Source: an uncultured Clostridia bacterium | Lineage (GTDB): Bacteria; Bacillota; Clostridia; Christensenellales; Pumilibacteraceae | Direction of reading: 5' to 3' | NCBI GenBank assembly: GCA_948440265.1 | Contig: CAOJOK010000003.1 | Span: forward strand, 1 to 64,000 | Length of the DNA stretch: 64,000 nt | Part shown: one piece after another, positions 51,698 to 60,829 of the stretch | Layout: each line of letters begins with the position of its first letter | Position numbering within the stretch: the stretch's first letter is position 1 | Made by a program: the position numbers and the translations under genes | Notes under the pieces: generated by a model | Database searches by the model: none | The model's input: the letters and a program-made list of their open reading frames with translations, nothing else | What the model was told of the DNA's origin: nothing

Positions 51698-52204
51698 TCA
51701 GGACAGCGAAAGGAGTTTTTCGGCGGTTTCTTCCGCCGTCAGTCCGTCCGTGGCAAGGGCGGCATCCGCATATTTGGCATACAGTGCCTTGCGCTCCTGC
51801 CAGAGCCGTTCGATATTCTTTTTCGCGTCGCCTTTCAGCAGCGGACGGGAGGCGTCGCCTTTCAGTCTTTGCACTATCGTTTCGGTCTCTGCCGTCAGGA
51901 CTATGACTTTTGCGCGCTCTTTGAGCTTGCTCATACAGGCAGGGTTCAGCACCGCGCCGCCGCCGCAACTTATCACGCTGTCGTTTTTTGTCGAAAGCAG
52001 GTACAGAATTTTGCCTTCTTCCACTCTGAAAAGGTCTTCGCCGTATCTGTCGAAAAACGTCGAAATATCTCCGAACTGCTCTCTGAACATTTCGTCGCTG
52101 TCGTAAAACAGCATATTCTTTTTCTTGGCGAGTATTCTGCCGCTTGCGGTCTTTCCCGTCCCCGCCATACCGATGAGCACGATATTGTTCTTTTCCACGG
52201 TCAT
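51698..52204 (-). CDS. aroK: Shikimate kinase
   Basis: Phosphorylates shikimate at the 3-OH using ATP. The 168 residues show the P-loop IGMAGTGKTASGRILA, the shikimate-binding DSDEMF and FRVEEGKIL segments, the glycine-rich SCGGGAVLN and the lid arginine in DASRPLLKG. The usual GxGKS is G-T-G-K-T. It overlaps the aroQ stop by 4 nt (ATGA) and is the last gene of tyrA-aroC-aroB-aroA-aroE-aroQ-aroK. No clear terminator follows; the region leads into the LytTR promoter. Confidence 0.94.
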   Translation of the reverse strand: MTVEKNNIVLIGMAGTGKTASGRILAKKKNMLFYDSDEMFREQFGDISTFFDRYGEDLFRVEEGKILYLLSTKNDSVISCGGGAVLNPACMSKLKERAKVIVLTAETETIVQRLKGDASRPLLKGDAKKNIERLWQERKALYAKYADAALATDGLTAEETAEKLLSLS

Positions 52205-52617
52205 TCTCCTTTAACGGCGGACAGAGCCAAAAGGTAGCTGTTCGCGCCGAAGCCTGCAATCGTGCCGTCCACATACGGGCTTATGACCGAAGTGCGGCGG
52301 AATTCTTCCCTTGCCTGCACGTTCGTCATATGCACTTCTACCTTTTTACAGGTCTTGTCTTTGAGCGCGTCGGCAATCGCATAGCTGTAATGCGTATGCG
52401 CGCCTGCGTTTATTATTATCGCGTCTGCGGCGCACTCCTGTATGGCTTCGACTATCGCGCCCTCGAAGTTGGACGTGAAAAACTCTATTTCCATACCGAG
52501 TTTTTTCGCCCTTTCTTTCATCGTCTTTTCGATTTCGGCAAGCGTCAGCGTGCCGTACTCTTTGGAGCGCGAGCCGAGTTTATTCAGATTTACTCCGTTT
52601 ATCACAAGTACTTTCAT
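52201..52617 (-). CDS. aroQ: 3-Dehydroquinate dehydratase, type II
   Basis: Removes water from 3-dehydroquinate. The 138 residues are of the small dodecameric type II kind: VINGVNLNKLGSRSKEYGTLTLAEIE (Arg and Tyr of the lid), FFTSNFEGAIVEAIQ, IINAGAHTHYSYAIADAL with the catalytic His, EVHMTN and SVISPYVDGTIAGFG. The usual GTREP of the lid reads GSRSK. It starts 12 nt after aroE, with AAAGGAG before the ATG. Confidence 0.95.
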   Translation of the reverse strand: MKVLVINGVNLNKLGSRSKEYGTLTLAEIEKTMKERAKKLGMEIEFFTSNFEGAIVEAIQECAADAIIINAGAHTHYSYAIADALKDKTCKKVEVHMTNVQAREEFRRTSVISPYVDGTIAGFGANSYLLALSAVKGE

Positions 52618-52629
52618 TGCTTTCTCCTT

Positions 52630-53430
52630 TCACATTACGCCGTGTTTTTGCAGTCTTTTTCTGATTTTGTCTTTCAGCTTTGCATAGTCGTCCTTTGTCA
52701 GGCGCACGTCAGGCAGAATTATCTCGTCCGTCTTTATCGCCTGATATATCAGCATATCCATTCCGTTTTTTATAATCGCGCCGTGCTTCGATTTGGCGTC
52801 GCTTAAAAAATCGGTTTCTTCGGGGTTGTAAATCAAGTCGAACGCGTACTTGATTTTTCCGACGTCTATGCCTTTAAGCGCGTCTTCGCCGCGGTTCAAG
52901 CCGTACGTCGTGCAGTTGATAACGGCTTCCGCGCCGCCGCCGTCGTACAGTTTTGCGTTGAAGCTTTCGGCAAGCTCCTCGGCTTTGGACTGCGTTCTGT
53001 TATGAACGAGAGCGTCGAACTCGCAACATTCCAGCATTTTGACGACCACTCTCGCCGCGCCGCCTGCGCCGAGCACCAGCACTCTTGCGCCCTTTTCTAT
53101 CGGGCAGTCTTCCAAAAAGCTTTTCATAAAGCCCCAGCCGTCCGTATTGTAGCCGACGGTTTTTTCGGCGACGCTGACCGTATTGACTGCTCCGCAACCG
53201 CTTTCGTCTTCATCGAGCAACGGTATTATTGCGGTCTTGAACGGCTTTGTCACGTTGAAGCCGACAAGGTGTTTTTTCATTTCTTTCACGCTTTCGGCGA
53301 GTTTGTCCTTCGGCGTGTCGTACACCTTATACTCCGCGTCCACGCCGATATAGCGGAAAATTTCGTCGTGCACAATCGGCGAAAACGTGTAGCCGATATG
53401 TTCTCCCAAAAGTCCGAGTTGATATTTCAT
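52630..53430 (-). CDS. aroE: Shikimate dehydrogenase
   Basis: Reduces 3-dehydroshikimate to shikimate with NADPH. From the ATG at 53430 (GGGAGAAGGGC upstream) it has 266 residues; an ATG-like start at 53496 would overlap aroA. Seen: YTFSPIVHDEIF for substrate, the catalytic Lys in GFNVTKPFKTAI, AVNTVSV, NTDGWGFMKSF, and the nucleotide loop VLVLGAGGAARVVV with HNRTQSKAEEL. The NRT motif supports NADP. It starts 17 nt after the aroA stop. Confidence 0.95.
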   Translation of the reverse strand: MKYQLGLLGEHIGYTFSPIVHDEIFRYIGVDAEYKVYDTPKDKLAESVKEMKKHLVGFNVTKPFKTAIIPLLDEDESGCGAVNTVSVAEKTVGYNTDGWGFMKSFLEDCPIEKGARVLVLGAGGAARVVVKMLECCEFDALVHNRTQSKAEELAESFNAKLYDGGGAEAVINCTTYGLNRGEDALKGIDVGKIKYAFDLIYNPEETDFLSDAKSKHGAIIKNGMDMLIYQAIKTDEIILPDVRLTKDDYAKLKDKIRKRLQKHGVM

Positions 53431-53447
53431 AGCCCTTCTCCCATACC

Positions 53448-54704
53448 CTATAAATCCAATACTTTTCCGAAAAAGTCGGGGTAGCTCACGGCGCACGCTT
53501 CCGCGCCCGTCAGCGTTCCGCCCTTTAAAGACAGTGACATTGCGACTGCCGCCGCCATTGCTATTCTATGGTCGCCGCAGCTGTCCACCGCGCCGCCGCC
53601 CTCGATTTTTCCGCGCCCGAATATTCTCATTCCGTCGTCCTTTTCTTCGGCTTCGACGCCGAGCGCGCGCAGCATTTTTACCGTTGTTTTTATGCGGTCG
53701 GTTTCCTTGACTTTGAGTTCCGCCGCGTCCGATATGACGCTCTCGCCGTCGCAAAGGGCGCATAAAACGGCGATAACGGGCAGTTCGTCTATGAGCCGCG
53801 GTATCAAGTCGCCGCCCACGGTTATCGGTTTGAGCGCGTTTGCCTGCACGGTTATATCGGCAACGGGCTCGAAACCGCCGCGCAGATTCTGCTCTTTGAC
53901 GTCCGCGCCCATAGCTTTCAGTACGTCGATTATGCCCGTGCGCGTGGGGTTTATTCCGACGTTTTCCACCGTCGCCCTGCCGCCGATTATACCTGCCGCC
54001 AGCGCAAGCGGATATGCCGCCGACGATATGTCGCCGCACACGGTCACGTCGATATTTTTCAGTTTTGCGCCGCCGACGACTTCGGTCTTTTCTTCGTCCG
54101 TCGCAATTTTTGCGCCCATAGCTTTCAGCATACGCTCCGTATGGTCGCGCGATTTTGTCTGTTCGCGCACAACGGTTTTGCCGTCGGCGTTCAGTCCTGC
54201 AAGCAGTATGGCGCTTTTAACCTGTGCGCTTTTGACGGGCATAGTATAGTCTATGCCGTGAAGCTTATTTCCGAAAACGGTAAGCGGCGGAGTGCCGTCG
54301 CAGTCTATCCTTGCGCCCATACGGCAGAGCGGTTCCGACACGCGTTTCATAGGGCGCGCCGACAGAGAGTCGTCTCCCGTCAGTCTGAACGTCTTGCCCG
54401 ATTTGCCCGAAAGCAGTCCCGTAAGCAGGCGCATAGTGGTGCCGGAGTTGCCGCAGTCGAGCTCGGCGCTTTTTGTTATGCCGCCGCGTAAAATCTCTAT
54501 TTTACTGTCTTTTACTTCTATTTGCGCCCCGACTCTGCGCATACACTCGACGGTGGAAAGCACGTCCGCGCTTATCAGCGGATTTACTATTTCGGCTCTG
54601 CCGCCGTCTATCATAGCGTTGAACATTACCGCCCTGTGCGTCACGCTTTTATCGGGCTTGCACGGCAACGTCTTATCGAATTTTTTTAAAGGCTTGATTT
54701 CCAT
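53448..54704 (-). CDS. aroA: 3-Phosphoshikimate 1-carboxyvinyltransferase (EPSP synthase)
   Basis: Transfers enolpyruvyl from PEP to shikimate-3-phosphate. From the ATG at 54704 (GGAGACGG upstream) it has 418 residues; the frame is open for 50 codons more, but that part is aroB sequence in another frame. Seen: PCKPDKSVTHRAVMFNA (usual PGDKSISHRAL), LDCGNSGTTMRLLTGLLSG, GDDSLSARPMKRV, and KETDRIKTT with SCGDHRIAMA. The first motif has C-K-P in place of P-G-D. It overlaps the end of aroB by 19 nt. Confidence 0.95.
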   Translation of the reverse strand: MEIKPLKKFDKTLPCKPDKSVTHRAVMFNAMIDGGRAEIVNPLISADVLSTVECMRRVGAQIEVKDSKIEILRGGITKSAELDCGNSGTTMRLLTGLLSGKSGKTFRLTGDDSLSARPMKRVSEPLCRMGARIDCDGTPPLTVFGNKLHGIDYTMPVKSAQVKSAILLAGLNADGKTVVREQTKSRDHTERMLKAMGAKIATDEEKTEVVGGAKLKNIDVTVCGDISSAAYPLALAAGIIGGRATVENVGINPTRTGIIDVLKAMGADVKEQNLRGGFEPVADITVQANALKPITVGGDLIPRLIDELPVIAVLCALCDGESVISDAAELKVKETDRIKTTVKMLRALGVEAEEKDDGMRIFGRGKIEGGGAVDSCGDHRIAMAAAVAMSLSLKGGTLTGAEACAVSYPDFFGKVLDL

Positions 54705-55699
54705 TTTTCCGTCTCCGCCGCAAGCTCCTCTTCGGACAGGAAATATTCGGTCTGTCTGAAACGTTCGCTCACCACTATGGATATTTTGCCGTCGCTGTTC
54801 TTCTTGTCCGCCATTGCCGCGCGCGCAATCTCGGCGCCCGAAAACTTTGTCCACAGGCTCTTTTTACCGTCGCCAATCAGCGGCGAAACCTTTTCTTCTA
54901 TATACTTTCTGCTGTCTTCGGACAGCATACCGCGCCCTGCCGACACGCCTGCTTCGGCGAGTATGCCGAGCGCGACGTATTCGCCGTGGCTTCTCTTATG
55001 TCCGTCCGCATATTCGAGCGCGTGTCCCAGCGTGTGCCCGAGGTTGAGTATTTTGCGCCTGCCGCTCTCTTTGAAGTCGGCGTTTGTCACGCTCTCTTTA
55101 AACCTTGCGCAGCTTTCGACGAGAGCGAAAAAATCTTTCCTGCCGCCGTCGATATATCTCGTCCAGACATTCATACAGTTTTCGTCGAGCAGAGCCGTCT
55201 TGACCGCTTCGCCGAGTCCGCAGGCAATCTCCCTTTCGGGCAGAGTGTTTAAAAAGTCGGTGCAGATGTGCACGCTTTCGGGCAGGTGGAAGGCTCCGAC
55301 CATATTCTTATAGCCCGTAAGGTCTACGCCCGTTTTGCCGCCTATCGAAGAATCGAGCTGGGCAAGCAGAGTGGTCGGCACGTTTATCCAATTTATGCCG
55401 CGCATATAGACCGCCGCGCAGAAGCCGCCGAGGTCGCCCACCACGCCGCCGCCGAACGCTATCAGTCTGCTCTTTCTGTCCAGCCTTGCCGCCGCCATTT
55501 CGCGCAGGACGGTTTCCGCCGTCTGCAACGTCTTGGAGTCTTCGCCGTGCGGCACGACGCACACCTTTGCCGCCGTTTTCAGCAAGTCGCCGTACAGCCG
55601 CGCGACGTTGTCGTCGGTCAGCACGAAGCCGCCGTCAAAGGCTTTTGCCGCGTTTATAGGCGCGCGCTCTATAGTCACTGTGCTCTTTTCCACGCTCAA
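54686..55699 (-). CDS. aroB: 3-Dehydroquinate synthase
   Basis: Closes DAHP to 3-dehydroquinate, using NAD and a divalent metal. Seen: the NAD/metal segments HGEDSKTLQTAE, IAFGGGVVGDLGGFCAAVYMRGINWINVPTTLLAQLDSSIGGKT (given here as several motifs in one strand-loop), GLGEAVKTALL, and the metal-binding NLGHTLGHALE and SHGEYVALGI. About 337 residues. No ATG is suitable: the gene starts with TTG at 55699 (GGAG 10 nt upstream, inside the end of aroC) or GTG at 55693. Tight overlaps with both neighbours indicate coupled translation. Confidence 0.92.
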   Translation of the reverse strand: MSVEKSTVTIERAPINAAKAFDGGFVLTDDNVARLYGDLLKTAAKVCVVPHGEDSKTLQTAETVLREMAAARLDRKSRLIAFGGGVVGDLGGFCAAVYMRGINWINVPTTLLAQLDSSIGGKTGVDLTGYKNMVGAFHLPESVHICTDFLNTLPEREIACGLGEAVKTALLDENCMNVWTRYIDGGRKDFFALVESCARFKESVTNADFKESGRRKILNLGHTLGHALEYADGHKRSHGEYVALGILAEAGVSAGRGMLSEDSRKYIEEKVSPLIGDGKKSLWTKFSGAEIARAAMADKKNSDGKISIVVSERFRQTEYFLSEEELAAETEKWKSSL

Positions 55700-55704
55700 A
55701 AAAA

Positions 55705-56865
55705 TCAAACTCCTCTCACAGTCGAAGCGGCTTTATCTCGCAGTCTTTCCACCGCCTGCCGCACTTCTTCCGCGGTATCGCCGCCCGTCGTCTTTAATAT
55801 CTCGTCGGCGACGGTAAACGCCGCGACGTTTTCCAGCACTACCGCCGCCGCAGGCACGGCGCAGACGTCGCTACGCTCGTTTTCCGAACGCGCCGCCTTG
55901 CCCGTCTTTATATCCACGGTGTCCACGCCGCGCGCCGTCGTCGGTATCGGTTTCATAACGGCGCGGATACGGATATCTTCGCCGTTGGACATACCGCCCT
56001 CTATGCCGCACGCGTCGTTTTTTGTTCTCTTATAGCTTTTGCCGTCGGGATATATGGGGTCTGCGGCGTTTATGCCCGTCGTTCTGCCGCCGTTGTATCT
56101 GCCTATCTCGACCGCCTTTATCGCCTGCACGGACATACACGCGCCCGACAGTATGCCGTCCAATCTTCTGTCGCCCTGAACGTAACTGCCTATACCTGCC
56201 GGCACGCCGCTTATGACTATTTCCGCCCTGCCGCCCAAGCTGTCGCCGCCGCTCTTTGCCGCGTCTATGCGCTTTTCCATTTTCCGCGCCGCGTCCGCGT
56301 CCATACAGCGCGTACTGCTTTTATCGGCGCGTTCTATGATTTCTTTTACCGAATAGTCTTTTTCTTCGCACTCCACGTCGCCTATTGCCAGAACGTGAGA
56401 GCCGATTTGTATGCCGAGGCTTTCCAGCAGCTGTTTGCAAATTGCGCCGATGACCGTTCTTGCCGCCGTTTCCCTTGCCGAGGCGCGTTCCAGCACGTTT
56501 CTCGCGTCGTCGAAGCCGTATTTGATACAGCCGACGAAATCGGCGTGACCCGGTCTTACGCACGACACGGCTTTGCGCCCCGACACTTCTTGAAACGGAG
56601 ACATCACGTCCGTCCAATTTTCCCAGTCGCGGTTTTTTATCAAAAACGCAATCGGCGCGCCCGTCGTTTTACCGCCGCGCACGCCCGCGAAAAAGTGCGC
56701 CGTATCCGTTTCTATCTTCATACGCGCGCCCCTGCCGTAACCGCTCTGTCTGCGGTTCAGTTCGGCGTTTATTTTATTTTCGTCGAGGACAAGCCCTGCG
56801 GGGACCCCTTCCAATATGCCGCAAAGAGCTTCCCCGTGCGATTCGCCTGCCGTCAGGTATCTCAT
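55705..56865 (-). CDS. aroC: Chorismate synthase
   Basis: Makes chorismate from EPSP, needing reduced FMN. The 386 residues begin MRYLTAGESHGEALCGIL, followed by RRQSGYGRGARMKIE, the VRPGHADFVGCIKYGFDDARNVLERASARETAAR run (split here by function: substrate and FMN binding), GGMSNGEDI, and MKPIPT. All are normal for AroC. It overlaps tyrA by 4 nt (ATGA), and its last codons hold the ribosome site of aroB. Confidence 0.96.
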   Translation of the reverse strand: MRYLTAGESHGEALCGILEGVPAGLVLDENKINAELNRRQSGYGRGARMKIETDTAHFFAGVRGGKTTGAPIAFLIKNRDWENWTDVMSPFQEVSGRKAVSCVRPGHADFVGCIKYGFDDARNVLERASARETAARTVIGAICKQLLESLGIQIGSHVLAIGDVECEEKDYSVKEIIERADKSSTRCMDADAARKMEKRIDAAKSGGDSLGGRAEIVISGVPAGIGSYVQGDRRLDGILSGACMSVQAIKAVEIGRYNGGRTTGINAADPIYPDGKSYKRTKNDACGIEGGMSNGEDIRIRAVMKPIPTTARGVDTVDIKTGKAARSENERSDVCAVPAAAVVLENVAAFTVADEILKTTGGDTAEEVRQAVERLRDKAASTVRGV

Positions 56866-57884
56866 AGATAGCCGTTCTCCTTCAACGCTTTCTGCGCCTT
56901 GTCATAGTCGCCCAGACGCTTGAAGCCGAGGCGAAGCGCGCCGCCCGTGCCTTCGCGCGAGTTGTCTATTCTTATGCTCTTTAAGTCTGCGCCGACGTCG
57001 CCGAGCAGTGTGGCTATTCTGCCAATCGCGCCCACTTCGTCGCGCACGGGAACGTAAAGTTCGTATTCCGCCCTGAACCTGCGCGCGCTCATAAGCTTGT
57101 CCCGTCTTCTCTTGCCGTCCGAGAAAAAGCCGCGTGCACGCACGCCGTTGTCGTCGGCAATGTATTCCCGAAGCTTGGCGAACTCCTCCACGAAGCCGTC
57201 CATAGCTTTCAGCACGTTGTCCTTATTCGAGCGGACGACGCCGAGCCAGAAATCGGGCGAGGACGAGGCTATTCTCGTCGTATCCAGAAATCCGCCGCTG
57301 GCAAGCTCTCCGCAGTTGTCTTTCTTTTTCAGCGCGGTATTGACGAGCGTGTACGCCACCATATGCGGCAAGTGGCTTATGGACGCGATTATCTCGTCGT
57401 GTTCTTCGCTTGACATATACACGGGCATTGCGCCCATCTGCTCCGCGATTTGCGCGACCTTTTGCGTATCTTCCGAGTCCTTATCGCCCGTCAGTATATA
57501 GAACGCGTTTTCGAACAGCGTATCCATAGACGCCCTGCAACCGCTCTGTTCCGTGCCTGCCATAGGGTGTCCGCCGACAAAGCGCGGAGGCATTCCCGAA
57601 AAGCAGTTTTTGACGGACGCGGTGTCGGTTATGACCGTATCGTCGCCGACGACAATGTGGACCTGACGCGCCGTGCGCTCCACGGCTGACACGGGAACGG
57701 CAAGAAACACCACGCTGCTTCCGCGCAGAGAGCCGAGTCCGCAGTCGGAGATTATGCCGTTTTCCAGACAGTACCCGACGGCGTCTTTATCGTTGTCCAC
57801 GCCGACGACGTCGTATTTGCCCTTCAAGGCTTTGGCTATCGACGTGCCAATAAGTCCCAAACCGACTATACCTATTTTTTCCAT
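56862..57884 (-). CDS. tyrA: Prephenate dehydrogenase with ACT domain
   Basis: Converts prephenate to 4-hydroxyphenylpyruvate, the tyrosine branch. The 340 residues hold an NAD fold (GIVGLGLIGTSIAKAL), VFLAVPVSAVE, TDTASVK, the catalytic GGHPMAGTEQSG, HDEIIASISHLPHMVAYTL, and a C-terminal ACT domain (YELYVPVRDEVGAIGRIATLL, about 270-340) for likely tyrosine feedback. It is first in the aro run; no DAHP synthase or prephenate dehydratase is in the window. It starts only 39 nt after the DUF2207 stop, with AAGAGG upstream and no clear promoter, so it may be read from the lemA promoter. Confidence 0.94.
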   Translation of the reverse strand: MEKIGIVGLGLIGTSIAKALKGKYDVVGVDNDKDAVGYCLENGIISDCGLGSLRGSSVVFLAVPVSAVERTARQVHIVVGDDTVITDTASVKNCFSGMPPRFVGGHPMAGTEQSGCRASMDTLFENAFYILTGDKDSEDTQKVAQIAEQMGAMPVYMSSEEHDEIIASISHLPHMVAYTLVNTALKKKDNCGELASGGFLDTTRIASSSPDFWLGVVRSNKDNVLKAMDGFVEEFAKLREYIADDNGVRARGFFSDGKRRRDKLMSARRFRAEYELYVPVRDEVGAIGRIATLLGDVGADLKSIRIDNSREGTGGALRLGFKRLGDYDKAQKALKENGYL

Positions 57885-57923
57885 TTGAAGTATACCTCTT
57901 TTTTACACCTTGACTTTTGATTA

Positions 57924-59831
57924 TTACCAGCGTCTGCTTCCGCCGCCGCCGAAGCCGCCGCCCGAGAAGCCTCCGCCGCCGCTGCTCCATCCGCCGCCGC
58001 TGCTTCCGTGCGAGGACGCCTGCGGACGCGACGTCATTGTGGTTCTGCACTGCGTATGAGTCCTGCGGTACATACTGTTGAACATCATTATCGTGAACAC
58101 GTCGCCTGCGTTCATACGGTAATACCGAGGCGGTTCTATCGTCAGATTTTCGAATTTGTCCTGCCAAATCTTGGACACGCCGAGCGTGTTCGCATACGGC
58201 AGTACGTCGTAATAATACTGCGGATTTTCGGTAAGCAGCATTTCCAGCTTATCCTTTTCCGCGTATTTGAGAAAGTCGCGGAAGCCGATTAGCTCGCCGA
58301 GTTTTTCGTCGTAGAACTTCGTGCGCTTTAACACGGACGAAGATATGAGCGCGGTCAAGCCGAAGCAGATACCGACCGTTATCTTTGTCGCCAAGTTCAT
58401 TGCGTTTGCCGGTATGAACACCACGACGAGCGCGGACGCCGCCGCCGCAAAAAGGGTCAGCAGTATTTTAAACGCTATCGTTTTCGCCTTGCCGTTTTTA
58501 AACTCGTTCATTCCCAGAGCCGTGCCGAACAGGCGTATCATCACCGCCGGCAATGCCGCCACGAGCGTGAACAGGTTGAACCAGAAGGGCTTTATGGAAA
58601 AGTACGCGACTTCGGTCACGACGAACACAAAGACTGCGGCGAGTATCGCCAGCACGAATGCGGCGACGGAATGTTTATTGGAGTACAGCTTATTGTTATA
58701 CTCCTTTGTCACCGAATTTTGCACGCTCGACACGGTGTTATAGAACCTATTTGTGAGCGATTTTAACATAACGCTTTTTTCGCCGCTTTCTTCGTCGGTC
58801 TCGGCGTTTTTGAACAGTCTGTCGAACATCGTCTTTTCATAGCTCGGCGCGCCTTCGTCCAGCTCGCTCTTATATATGAGCTTGGTGTCGCCGTCCGTTT
58901 CTTCTATCTCGATACAGCCCTTGGACGCCCAGAAAAACAGCAGCGACGTCACGTCTTCGGCAGAGCAGGTTCCGTCAATCAAAAGTCCTGCCTGCGCCGG
59001 AGAAAGCTGTCTGTTCCCTTCGCCTTTCGGCGGATAGAAGTTGACGACGGCTACGGGTTTTTCCTGACGGGAAAACACGAACCGAACCACTGCCGCCGCA
59101 ATGACGAGCAACGCTCCCGCAATCGCGGTCACGACGGGGAACCAATCGAACGGCTTATTGAAAGTGCCGCTCGGCAGTACGGCTTTGACGGTTACGCCCT
59201 CGAAGGGTTCGAGCGCGACGTCTCCGTCCACCGTTTGTATAACCAGCTGTTTTCTGTCTTCGGACAGCGTTTTTTCGAATCTTTCGTCGTTTTCCGCCGT
59301 CGAGCCTTTGCTTCCGAAATACACGTTTTCGCTGTCTATCGGCTCGGGGAAGTTGATAGTCAGACACACGTTCCAGCGCATCATATCGAAGTCGTTGCCG
59401 ATTATGTTATACATAAACACGTCGTCCTTGACTTCGGGAAGCACCATAGTGTACACTATCAGGTAGTCCGCTTCGGCGCCTGCCTGAAACCACATATCTT
59501 CTTCGCCGAACTTGATTACGAAAAAGCCGTTGTCGTGCGAAAGCTCGTACACGTCTCCGTCTGCGCCGACTTTTCTGTACTGCTCGCCCGAGTTGGTGGG
59601 CAGATAGCGCAGCCAGCCGCGCGACGGCACGGCATACAGCATTGTGATTTCTTCCACGACATCTACGGTGCAATCCGGATTGACCGTTGCTGTTATGTTC
59701 ATTCTCGTCGCGCCGTAGTTATAATCGGGCTCCGGTTCCGGCTCGTCGCAGGCGACGAAGCACAGCGAAAACAGTGCGACAATCAACGCGCATACGATTA
59801 TCTTGGATATTCGTCTCACTTTGTCCGTCAT
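57924..59831 (-). CDS. DUF2207 membrane lipoprotein with Gly-rich tail
   Basis: A 635-residue protein of the DUF2207 family. It starts with a signal peptide and lipobox-like FVAC (LFSLCFVACDEPEPEPDY), then a DUF2207 extracytoplasmic domain (about 40-220: MNITATVNPDCTVDVVEEI, FDMMRWNVCLTINFPEPI), a membrane helix near 235-255, a cytosolic part, further helices near 390-480, and a low-complexity Gly/Ser tail (SSGGGWSSGGGGFSGGG) ending in RRW. This tail is typical of the family. Its partner LemA is encoded 23 nt upstream, the usual pairing. The function is not known in detail; an envelope-stress or secretion role is inferred. Confidence 0.88.
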   Translation of the reverse strand: MTDKVRRISKIIVCALIVALFSLCFVACDEPEPEPDYNYGATRMNITATVNPDCTVDVVEEITMLYAVPSRGWLRYLPTNSGEQYRKVGADGDVYELSHDNGFFVIKFGEEDMWFQAGAEADYLIVYTMVLPEVKDDVFMYNIIGNDFDMMRWNVCLTINFPEPIDSENVYFGSKGSTAENDERFEKTLSEDRKQLVIQTVDGDVALEPFEGVTVKAVLPSGTFNKPFDWFPVVTAIAGALLVIAAAVVRFVFSRQEKPVAVVNFYPPKGEGNRQLSPAQAGLLIDGTCSAEDVTSLLFFWASKGCIEIEETDGDTKLIYKSELDEGAPSYEKTMFDRLFKNAETDEESGEKSVMLKSLTNRFYNTVSSVQNSVTKEYNNKLYSNKHSVAAFVLAILAAVFVFVVTEVAYFSIKPFWFNLFTLVAALPAVMIRLFGTALGMNEFKNGKAKTIAFKILLTLFAAAASALVVVFIPANAMNLATKITVGICFGLTALISSSVLKRTKFYDEKLGELIGFRDFLKYAEKDKLEMLLTENPQYYYDVLPYANTLGVSKIWQDKFENLTIEPPRYYRMNAGDVFTIMMFNSMYRRTHTQCRTTMTSRPQASSHGSSGGGWSSGGGGFSGGGFGGGGSRRW

Positions 59832-59854
59832 AGTCCTATCCTATTTTCCTTTTT

Positions 59855-60454
59855 TTAGAACTCTACCTTGGGCGCCTTGCGCTCTTCCGCGCCGTCCAGC
59901 TCGAAGTACGGTTTCTTTTCCAAACGCATTTTGCGAGCCACTATGCTCGTCGGGAATACGTATATGGAATCGTTATAGCGGCGGACGTTGCCGTTATAGT
60001 ATTTGCGCGCCTGCACAAGGTCGGTTTCTATGCTTTTGAGTTGTGCGGACAAGTCCAAAAAGTTCTGATTGGCTTTAAGCTCCGGATAGCGTTCCACGGT
60101 CACGTTCATAAGCGTGGTGAGCGCGCTTGTCAACTGTTTCTCCGCCTCTATTCTCTGCTCGGGAGTGGCGGCGTCCGAAACCTTGCTTCTCAAGCTCGTC
60201 ACTTTGACGAAGGTTTCTTCTTCGTGCTTGGCATAGCCTTTGACCGTCGACACGAGGTTGGGTATCAAATCGAAACGCTTTTTCAGATAGACGTCTATCG
60301 TAGACCAGCTCTCCTCCGTCGCGTTCACTATGCGTACAAGTTTGTTTTTCAGACTGATATAGACGGCGAAAATTATTATAGCAATCACGACTACTGCCGC
60401 GACGGCTATTACCACCCATATCACGGGGCTTATTGCGGAAAGCAAACTTTTCAT
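59855..60454 (-). CDS. lemA: LemA family protein
   Basis: A 199-residue LemA protein: N-terminal membrane helix (VIWVVIAVAAVVVIAIIIFAVYI), then a long helical bundle outside or inside the membrane (NKLVRIVNATEESWSTIDVYLKKRFDLIPNLVSTVKGYAKHEEE, named here as the family signature in two parts: the W..I...L..R..L...L V and the VKGYAKHE segment), and the end FPTSIVARKMRLEKKPYFE. LemA is often encoded next to DUF2207 or TPM-domain proteins, as here. Function unknown. The ATG follows AGGAGG. Confidence 0.93.
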   Translation of the reverse strand: MKSLLSAISPVIWVVIAVAAVVVIAIIIFAVYISLKNKLVRIVNATEESWSTIDVYLKKRFDLIPNLVSTVKGYAKHEEETFVKVTSLRSKVSDAATPEQRIEAEKQLTSALTTLMNVTVERYPELKANQNFLDLSAQLKSIETDLVQARKYYNGNVRRYNDSIYVFPTSIVARKMRLEKKPYFELDGAEERKAPKVEF

Positions 60455-60489
60455 TGTTTTTGTCCTCCTATATTTTTCGACTTTATATA

Positions 60490-60518
60490 AGTATACTATA
60501 TTATGCGGAATAAATCAA
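60490..60518 (-). promoter_or_regulatory. Promoter of lemA-DUF2207(-tyrA-aro)
   Basis: On the minus strand TTGATT (60513-60518) and TATACT (60490-60495) with a 17-bp spacer. Confidence 0.65.
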
Positions 60519-60562
60519 CTAAATACGCTCCGCACGCCGCGAAAACCGCCTTTCGCAGACAA

Positions 60563-60593
60563 CAAAAAAGCGTCTTTTTTTCGGACGCTTTTA
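60563..60593. terminator. Terminator upstream of lemA
   Basis: AAAAAAGCGTC / GACGCTTTTAT hairpin with A and T tracts on both sides. On the minus strand it would stop readthrough from the dtxR-like gene and the repeat region. Between 60594 and 60671 I see no gene. Confidence 0.65.
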
Positions 60594-60671
60594 TTGGGGT
60601 CGGTGTCGGATAAAGAAAAATACGGGTTTTCGGGCGAGAGTTTGAAAAAGGAAATGGAAAGAACGTGTGCT

Positions 60672-60736
60672 CGTTCTGATGCAGGGGATTTCTCCGCTTC
60701 GCGCGCTTTAAAGCGCGCTTCGGTCGAAATGACATT
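60672..60736 (+). repeat. Family-2 hairpin repeat, copy e
   Basis: TCTGATGCAGGGGATTTCTC, then CGCTTC, the inner palindrome GCGCGCTTTAAAGCGCGC, then TTCGGTCGAAATGACATT. Confidence 0.8.
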
Positions 60737-60829
60737 GGAAAAAGAAAGGCGCACTCGGTCAAAAGAACATTGACAGAAGTGCGCGGTAAAAATGGTGCAA
60801 AAGCATAGTGCGTGAAAGGCGCGAAAGTT

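Noticed and set aside
51675..52274. 199-codon minus-strand frame over aroK
   Set aside because: It is a different frame from the true aroK (P-loop and shikimate motifs are in 51698-52204).
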